A stretch of DNA of 10,246 nt, from the NCBI GenBank assembly GCA_013331265.1, contig DUGS01000042.1, forward strand, positions 1 to 10,246, given 5' to 3'. A model generated the notes under the pieces. It did no database searches, had not been told where the DNA came from, and saw nothing but the letters and a program-made list of their open reading frames with translations. Shown one piece after another: positions 5,947 to 10,246 of the stretch; within the stretch, counting starts at the first letter, position 1, and each line of letters starts with the position of its first letter. Origin of the DNA: Methanosarcina sp. Lineage in GTDB: Archaea; Halobacteriota; Methanosarcinia; Methanosarcinales; Methanosarcinaceae. The position numbers and the translations under genes are program-made.

Positions 5947-6978
5947 GTGCGTAAGGAATGTATATTATTAATGAATTGTTGTAACTTTTCAGTGTGCATC
6001 TTCTTTGTCCTGAGCGGCTATGTATTAACCCAGAAATTTTTTAAAACGAAGGAAAACAGCATAATCATAAGCAGCGCAGTACGCCGCTATCCAAGGTTAT
6101 TTATTCCGGTATTTGCAGCAGTAATATTATCTTACATATTAGCATCAACCGGATTATACCATTATTATATTGAAACTATGACTATTTCGGCAGGCAGTAA
6201 CTATCGAAACTACTGGGCTTTTACGCCGGACATTGTGGATGCAATTAAGCAGGCGGTGTGGAGCTCTTTCTTTGTGGGAGGTACCATTCACTATAACCCG
6301 GTTTTATGGACAATGTCAATAGAATTTTACGGGTCCATGCTCGTTTTCACAATGGCACTGCTATTCGGGTCGTTGCGAAACCGCTGGACATTCTACCTTG
6401 CCGCAGCTTTGATTTGTATCAATTTTTACTACCTGGCTTTTGTAATAGGAATGGTCTTCGCAGATGTGTTCAACAGTAAAAAACCAATTTTTAAAACGGA
6501 TAACAAAGTAATATTGTTTATCATACTGATTTTTGGGCTCTTTCTCGGGTCATACCCTATAAGCCCTCTGACAAGCGATTCGTTATACGGGTTTCTGGAT
6601 AATGGGCTCTTTGAAGCGCCAAAAGTGACCTATCACGTTATAGGCGCAGGGATGATAATATACGTCTTATTGAACAGCAGGGAGCTGCAAAAAGTTTTTT
6701 CTTCCCCTGTGCCTGTATTCCTCGGAAAAATATCTTACTCTTTATACCTGGTACATTTCCTGGTGATAAGCAGTTTCACCTGTGCATTGTTCCTCTTTCT
6801 GTATCCGGTATTTTCGTATGGATCGGCTTTTTTAATTTCAACCGCCCTGTCTTTATTGCTTATTCTACCGTTGAGCTACCTATTTTATAAGTATGTAGAC
6901 ATGGCAGGCATAAAATTATCAAAGACTCTTTATAGTCGGCTTTCCCATCCTGCAAACCCGGCGGTACTGGATACATAA
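5947..6978 (+). CDS. N-terminally truncated acyltransferase-3 membrane protein (343 aa)
   Basis: The product resembles integral membrane acyltransferases that O-acylate sugars and surface glycans. VCIFFVLSGYVLTQKFF (16-32), the RRYPRLFIP segment (46-54), NPVLWTMSIEFYGS (117-130) and FLGKISYSLYLVHF (258-271) are typical family segments. Family members normally begin with an extra 40-70 residues holding the first membrane helix and the catalytic Arg...His motif. Here recognisable homology starts at once in the second helix, and an in-frame TAA (5944-5946) directly precedes the GTG at 5947. ATG 5971 is an equally good start, with weak AAGGAA upstream. Loss of the catalytic His suggests an inactive remnant, although the rest of the frame is intact. 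Codon use looks more AT-rich than in the MATE gene 48 bases upstream, suggesting separate origin. It sits inside the inverted repeats. Confidence 0.75.
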   Translation: MRKECILLMNCCNFSVCIFFVLSGYVLTQKFFKTKENSIIISSAVRRYPRLFIPVFAAVILSYILASTGLYHYYIETMTISAGSNYRNYWAFTPDIVDAIKQAVWSSFFVGGTIHYNPVLWTMSIEFYGSMLVFTMALLFGSLRNRWTFYLAAALICINFYYLAFVIGMVFADVFNSKKPIFKTDNKVILFIILIFGLFLGSYPISPLTSDSLYGFLDNGLFEAPKVTYHVIGAGMIIYVLLNSRELQKVFSSPVPVFLGKISYSLYLVHFLVISSFTCALFLFLYPVFSYGSAFLISTALSLLLILPLSYLFYKYVDMAGIKLSKTLYSRLSHPANPAVLDT

Positions 6979-7011
6979 AATGATACGTTAAAGAGTTACC
7001 TTCAGGCATTA

Positions 7012-7158
7012 ATGGTCTTGAATAAATACACTGTACCAGGTCCGTTTTCATGTAAAGCCGTAACGGACGAGTGGACAGAACTCAGTACGGTAGGGACTAT
7101 CGGAATTAAAACCTGTTTGAGATGCCAAAAGGTCATCTATGATTCAGGAAGCCACTGA
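7012..7158 (+). CDS. Possible 48-aa ORF ending in the right repeat arm
   Basis: ATG 7012 opens a 48-codon frame (MVLNKYTVPGPFSCKAVTDE to IYDSGSH). It lies in the same frame as the acyltransferase, 33 bases beyond its stop. The product has three Cys (FSC and CLRC), recalling half of a zinc ribbon, but no complete metal site. Its last 18 codons lie in the right arm of the inverted repeat. The equivalent frame in the left arm reads GIKAWLICQKVVYDSGSH but runs on past this stop. Differences between arms do not favour third codon positions, so protein conservation is not evident. It could be the tail of a decayed gene. No Shine-Dalgarno site is seen. Low confidence that it is expressed. Confidence 0.25.
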   Translation: MVLNKYTVPGPFSCKAVTDEWTELSTVGTIGIKTCLRCQKVIYDSGSH

Positions 7159-7179
7159 GTCTTTAGCTCAGGGGTAGTT
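7102..7179 (-). repeat. Right arm of the 78-base inverted repeat
   Basis: The reverse complement of this stretch matches 4299-4376 at 70 of 78 positions with no gaps. The interior between the arms is 2725 bases (4377-7101) and holds the MATE gene, the truncated acyltransferase and most of the 48-codon ORF. Divergence of about 10% means the two copies are not recent or are not being actively homogenised. Confidence 0.9.
7152..7174 (+). other. Hairpin in the right repeat arm
   Basis: CCACTGAG (7152-7159) pairs with CTCAGGGG (7167-7174) around the loop TCTTTAG, with one mismatch in eight pairs. The pair 7157-7169 is G-C here and corresponds to the opposite C-G orientation in the left arm (4309-4321), so both sides changed and pairing was kept. 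The TGA of the 48-codon ORF lies inside the stem. Confidence 0.6.
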
Positions 7180-7236
7180 CACCAGCTAATCCTCAATTAT
7201 TTATAATGCTCTTTTTTAAAGAATTAAATTTAAGAT

Positions 7237-7247
7237 AATATAAATAT
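7237..7247 (+). promoter_or_regulatory. Candidate TATA box for the duplicated helical protein gene
   Basis: AATATAAATAT is a good archaeal TATA-like match. Transcription starting about 25 bases downstream (near 7270) would give a leader of about 65 bases before the proposed TTG start at 7336. It would also exclude the longer reading that begins at 7267. Confidence 0.35.
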
Positions 7248-7335
7248 CACTAAATGTATCTCATATTTGGAAGTGGTCACGTTAAAATTATGGCCCATCA
7301 GGACCGGGATTATGTTTTTGGCAGGAGGGGTATGT

Positions 7336-7686
7336 TTGGATCAACAAAAAATTAAAAAGACAATTAGAAAGTTCAGTGATTTAATTGAGAAAAATAAGGA
7401 TACTCAAGCTTTTTCGGATTATAAAGAAGGTATAAACGAAGGTCTGGAGATGGCCAAAGACACTTTTGAAGAGAATGTAGAAAAATTTCTTTCTCCAGAC
7501 TCAGACGAAGACCCGGCTGCAAAGGTACAGAGTCTTCAGGATAAATTTAACCGGATTATAGATTCGATTGTTGTTAAACAAAAACCAAATTATTCTCAGG
7601 ATCATTTAGATGGAATATATGAAGGGTTTAAAAAATCCAAAAAACTATTTGGAGATTGTATAAAAGAGTATTATCGCCCCGATTAA
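7336..7686 (+). CDS. Small helical protein with two internal repeats (116 aa), unknown function
   Basis: The frame is open from 7267, but GGAGGGG (7324-7330) lies 5 bases before a TTG at 7336, giving a product that begins MDQQKIKKTIRKFSDLIEK. This is the preferred start; ATG 7312 and TTG 7267 lack such a site. The protein is charged, predicted all-helical, with no signal peptide or membrane span. It contains two related units of about 48 residues: FSDLIEKN...DYKEGINEGLEMAKDTFEEN...FLSPD and FNRIIDSI...HLDGIYEGFKKSKKLFGDC...YYRPD. They share the pattern (D/H)xx(E/D)GIxEGxxxxKxxFxxxxxxxxxPD, so the gene probably arose by internal duplication of a helical hairpin. Such proteins are often binding or adaptor proteins, but I recognise no family. 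It converges on the cca gene. Confidence 0.75.
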   Translation: MDQQKIKKTIRKFSDLIEKNKDTQAFSDYKEGINEGLEMAKDTFEENVEKFLSPDSDEDPAAKVQSLQDKFNRIIDSIVVKQKPNYSQDHLDGIYEGFKKSKKLFGDCIKEYYRPD

Positions 7687-7760
7687 CAATCACTCTGATT
7701 AAGATCCATAAGGACTCTATATAATATTTCTTTACAGGTTCGTGAGCAGGGCCCACTAAT

Positions 7761-7786
7761 AAAAATATTTTTGCGGAAAATTCCGC
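7761..7786. terminator. Terminator-like palindromes between convergent genes
   Basis: The perfect 12-base palindrome AAAAATATTTTT (7761-7772) is followed by the inverted repeat GCGGAA/TTCCGC (7773-7778 and 7781-7786). Read on the - strand, downstream of cca, the GC hairpin is followed by an A-run and then TTTTT, which suits transcription termination. On the + strand it lies about 75 bases after the helical protein gene. It may serve both converging genes. Confidence 0.45.
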
Positions 7787-7835
7787 TTTGTGTAAAATAA
7801 GTAAATTGGACACTACTTTATTTCCACAGCTACTC

Positions 7836-9200
7836 TTACACCCATTTCCTCAAAAAAACCCTGAAATCCTGATCCTTTAACCTGCAAATTTCTGAATCTT
7901 CAAGGACCTCAAATCCTGTACTCACGCTCTGATGCACATGTTTCCCGAGGGAGCAGTTTACAAGCTGTTCTTCAAGGAGACCTTTTGCCGTTGGGTATTT
8001 TCTCTGGACTTCAAAGACATACTTCCCGCCTTCGATATAGCCTCCGAATACATTTTCAGCTCCTTCGTACTTGGCTTTGAACTTCTCGGCATGTTCTCTG
8101 ACCCATACCGGAGGGCCAATTCGTTTTTTGACATTGGGGAGAGTGCCTGAGATAAGTTCGAGCATAATAACGGTCTCGGGTTTCCCTGACCAGACGCCGG
8201 TTTTGACCACTGAAAAATCGTATTCGCTCGCGAGAGAAGCTACAGCCTGTTCCATTTTATAAAGCTGCGGATAGAGCACGTCGTCCACAACATCAGGGGT
8301 CTCAAAGACGACAGCAAGCTGGGAACTTTTCCGGCTTTCCAGTTTTTCAAGAAATTCCTTATCTTCTATGGGCATGGGAGAAGCAGGGAAAAAGAATTTG
8401 ATTCCCGGGCTTTTTAAAAATTCCCGGCAGTGGTCTATAAACATGCAGAATTTGTCAAGGGAAAGGGCTGCTGCAACATTCCGTTTGGGGTCAGTTGGGT
8501 CCACCATTACCAGAGGCTCATCGTGTTTCAGTTCCGAATGCTGCATAATATCTATTTTCTTTCCGGGTTTCCAGGAAGAGGCTGCTTTCAAGGCTTTTTC
8601 GAAGGAGCCGTAGTGGATGATAAGGAGCTCGGTAAGGTAGCCTGAAAAGCCCTGCGTTTTTAATTCCGAGCCGTAGACCCCTCCTCCGCGCATGAACTGC
8701 TTCATGAGCAGGACCTCGTCTTCCCGGCCATTTATGCGAGACTTTACAAATTCGTTATGGAAAGGCGTCCTGTCAACTGCGGATTTGAGCTGGCACGCCG
8801 AAGGGACCCGAAAACAGGGGACAAGGTCAACATCAAAGCCTTTGTAGGTAATATTCAGGTAAGGGTGTTCAGCATGGCGGTCTTCGGCATGTTCTGCGTG
8901 TTTTGCAACTTCTCTGGCAATCTTCATGCCCTTTACTTCAAGTTCCTCTCTGGACGTTTCCTCGGGAAAGCTTATAAAAACATCAATATCGTGGGTGCCT
9001 GAGAGCCAGGTACCTCTTGCAGCAGAACCCACCATTTTTACAAAAATATCTGGTATACGAAGTTTTTCTGCTGCCGCTTTTACCTCTGCGGCAAGCTCTT
9101 CCTGAACAGCCATAAGTTCATTCCTTTCGGCTTCCGTGGGTTTAATCTTTTCAAGGACGGCAAGCTTCAGGTCTTCTGGAATGCTGATATATGTTTCCAT
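7836..9200 (-). CDS. cca: Archaeal class I CCA-adding tRNA nucleotidyltransferase (454 aa)
   Basis: Adds or repairs the 3'-terminal CCA of tRNAs using CTP and ATP without a nucleic acid template. It belongs to the archaeal class I enzymes. Counting from the proposed start, FVKMVGSAARGTWLSGTHDI (53-72) is the nucleotidyltransferase signature. Asp71 and Asp73 (DID) plus Asp125 (FDVDLVPCFRV) are the expected metal-binding carboxylates. SAVDRTPFHNEFV, GFSGYLTELLIIHYGSF and VDPTDPKRNVAAALS are hallmark segments of the central domain, and DVVDDVLYPQLYKM and GKHVHQSV lie in the body and tail domains. An upstream in-frame ATG (9254) would add 18 residues (MFNNLPNNRKIIYGAVQG) not expected in the family, so METYISIPED at 9200 is preferred, with weak GGAG before it. 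Full length is close to that of characterised archaeal enzymes (about 440). Confidence 0.95.
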   Translation of the reverse strand: METYISIPEDLKLAVLEKIKPTEAERNELMAVQEELAAEVKAAAEKLRIPDIFVKMVGSAARGTWLSGTHDIDVFISFPEETSREELEVKGMKIAREVAKHAEHAEDRHAEHPYLNITYKGFDVDLVPCFRVPSACQLKSAVDRTPFHNEFVKSRINGREDEVLLMKQFMRGGGVYGSELKTQGFSGYLTELLIIHYGSFEKALKAASSWKPGKKIDIMQHSELKHDEPLVMVDPTDPKRNVAAALSLDKFCMFIDHCREFLKSPGIKFFFPASPMPIEDKEFLEKLESRKSSQLAVVFETPDVVDDVLYPQLYKMEQAVASLASEYDFSVVKTGVWSGKPETVIMLELISGTLPNVKKRIGPPVWVREHAEKFKAKYEGAENVFGGYIEGGKYVFEVQRKYPTAKGLLEEQLVNCSLGKHVHQSVSTGFEVLEDSEICRLKDQDFRVFLRKWV

Positions 9201-9714
9201 GCCCTGGACAGCTCCATATATTATTTTTCGGTTATTAGGTAAGTTGTTGAACATACAAATTGATTCTTCGTTCTTGGATTTGTAATGATTCTGAAAGTAA
9301 CGATTCTGAAAGTAACAATTCTAAGGTTGATTGTTGATACAGTTTATTTGTGATTTTACTGAATTTATGGTTTTACAGGTCAGAAACCTTCTCTTTTAAC
9401 TTATATTTTGTGGATCTCCAGGCAGAATTTAAAATAACTTGTTGTTTTTTCCGGATTGAAGGGCTGGAGGTGTTTCCACTGTGCGGATTATTTCTTACTT
9501 CCTCAGGTATTCTCCGGAGGCTCCTGCGGTATGAATAATATGTGCACTTTAAATAACATAAGTCGCATTTCTACTTCCCGAACCTGGCAATTTTACTGAT
9601 TTGCTATCTCTTTAATTTCAGCTCACTTCGAATTAGTTCAATTCAAATCTTATCGGTTAACCTCAGGTCTCATAAGTATCCACTTCAAGCTCTATTAACC
9701 CGGTTGTGAAAAAA
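9201..9714. other. Divergent spacer between cca and the YhhQ-family gene
   Basis: This stretch should hold the promoters of both divergent genes. It contains a 15-base tandem repeat (9287-9316), an AT-rich TATA-like run on the - strand near 9217-9230 that could serve cca, and CTTTAAATAAC (about 9547-9557) as a TATA candidate on the + strand. The + strand ORF at 9350-9538 starts with GTG, has no ribosome-binding site and no recognisable domain, so I treat it as noise. No RNA gene was seen. Confidence 0.45.
9287..9316 (+). repeat. Two tandem 15-base copies plus a partial third
   Basis: GATTCTGAAAGTAAC occurs at 9287-9301 and 9302-9316, followed by a partial copy (AATTCTAAGG). A related TGATTCTTCG lies just before, at 9261-9270. 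It sits 90-115 bases upstream of the cca start and may be simple slippage or a regulator site array. Confidence 0.8.
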
Positions 9715-10246
9715 ATGTTTGTCTGGCTGTACTGGATTATCACTCTAACAATTGCTACCTATGCATCCGTATATATTATTAAAAAAATGCCCGAAAACGG
9801 CTTTACAGTGCTCACCGCTTTCTATGTGGTTTACCTGGTGGCTTCACAGGTCCTTGCCACGCGTATCATTGAATTTGACCTTGGTTTTTACTCTTTCTTT
9901 GCTCCCGCGGCAGTTTTCATATATCCTTTTATTGCACAGGTAGTGGATATGATCAATGAGGTCTATGGGGAGAAAAGGACGCATATCTCCATCCTCATCG
10001 CTTTTGCGACCCAGGTAATGTTCGTGCTCTTCATAGGTATGGTCACAAGCCTCAGTCCTGCTCCTTTCTTTGAACTGGAAGATGCCTGGAAGAGCCTCTT
10101 TGGGCTGAGCATCAGGATTACTATTGCAAGCTGGGTCTCTTTTCTGGTCTGCTCTAACCTTGATGCCTGGATCTTTGCATCCCTTAAAAAGCGTTTTTCA
10201 GAAAAAGAAGAGGACTTCAAGCATGATACCCTGATAAACCCTTACA
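9715..10246 (+). CDS. YhhQ-family (queuosine-precursor-type) membrane transporter, 3' end outside window
   Basis: The 177 codons shown read without a stop to the right edge. The product is an integral membrane protein of the YhhQ/DUF165 (Vut_1) family, whose bacterial members import queuosine precursors such as preQ0 and preQ1. In an archaeon the natural cargo could be a 7-deazaguanine used for archaeosine, which is inference. Seen features: helix 1 (WLYWIITLTIATYASVYII, 4-22), a second helix around 33-49, the signature segment FIYPFIAQVVDMINEVYGEK (68-87) with Asp78, Asn81 and Glu82, and CSNLDAWIF (146-154), matching the conserved Asp helix late in the family. ATG 9715 follows GGTTGTGA (9702-9709); an in-frame GTG at 9706 would add three residues. 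Family length is about 210-240, so the C-terminal fifth is missing. Confidence 0.85.
   Translation, partial: MFVWLYWIITLTIATYASVYIIKKMPENGFTVLTAFYVVYLVASQVLATRIIEFDLGFYSFFAPAAVFIYPFIAQVVDMINEVYGEKRTHISILIAFATQVMFVLFIGMVTSLSPAPFFELEDAWKSLFGLSIRITIASWVSFLVCSNLDAWIFASLKKRFSEKEEDFKHDTLINPY

Noticed and set aside
4299..7179. Target-site duplication at the outer edges of the inverted repeats.
   Set aside because: The flanking bases (GGGGTT before 4299 and CACCAG after 7179 with its neighbours) do not repeat, so a simple recent transposition is not supported.
7159..7182. TTTAGCTCAGGGGTAGTTC resembles the 5' part and D-arm of a tRNA.
   Set aside because: No acceptor pairing, anticodon arm or T-arm follows, and the left arm copy has TAGCTGAGTGGTAG in the same place as part of the repeat hairpin. 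It is explained by the repeat, though a tRNA-derived origin of the repeat cannot be excluded.
9350..9538. 62-residue + strand ORF upstream of the YhhQ-family gene.
   Set aside because: GTG start without a ribosome-binding site, no domain, and located where the divergent promoters should be.
9963..10220. 85-residue - strand ORF at the right edge.
   Set aside because: It is antisense to the YhhQ-family transporter, whose motifs are clear on the + strand.

Overview
The window looks like chromosomal DNA from a methanogenic archaeon of the Methanosarcina type. This is inferred, not proven. The signs are a class I (archaeal) CCA-adding enzyme, a TrmB-type regulator, a secreted cache-cupin protein, moderately AT-rich coding sequence, long AT-rich intergenic stretches with archaeal TATA-like boxes, and Shine-Dalgarno sites that match GGAGGTGA. 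No rRNA or tRNA gene, CRISPR array or intact transposase was seen.

Layout. Positions 1-1184 are AT-rich and gene-poor. They hold a 55-residue putative lipoprotein gene (292-459) followed by what looks like a decayed second copy of it (481-679), then about 500 bases without a gene. Positions 1185-1744 hold an unrecognised beta-rich 136-residue protein and an overlapping small single-span membrane ORF. Positions 2010-2957 encode an exported protein with a cache-like domain and a C-terminal cupin. A 519-base spacer follows, with a 20-base tandem duplication, a candidate promoter, a small hairpin and a cluster of AAACCCA repeats. It leads into a MarR-family regulator (3477-3941), a short TrmB-type regulator (3987-4322) and a MATE-family efflux transporter (4462-5898), all on the + strand. 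This has the layout of a regulated drug or metabolite export module. An acyltransferase-3 membrane protein follows, lacking its N-terminus (5947-6978), and then a 48-codon ORF.

The most striking structure is a pair of inverted 78-base repeats (4299-4376 and 7102-7179; 70 of 78 positions match, no gaps). They bracket the MATE gene, the truncated acyltransferase and the 48-codon ORF. Each arm can fold into an 8-bp stem with a 7-base loop. Two of the eight differences between the arms change both partners of one base pair (C-G to G-C) and so keep the stem. Each hairpin carries the stop codon of the + strand ORF that runs into it: the TrmB gene on the left, the 48-codon ORF on the right. The pair may be a repeat family or mobile-element ends, and could in principle allow inversion of the 2.7-kb interior.

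On the right are a small, internally duplicated helical protein (7336-7686, probable TTG start), a convergent terminator-like region, the cca gene on the - strand (7836-9200), a divergent spacer of about 500 bases with a short tandem repeat, and the start of a YhhQ-family (queuosine-precursor-type) transporter that runs off the right edge.
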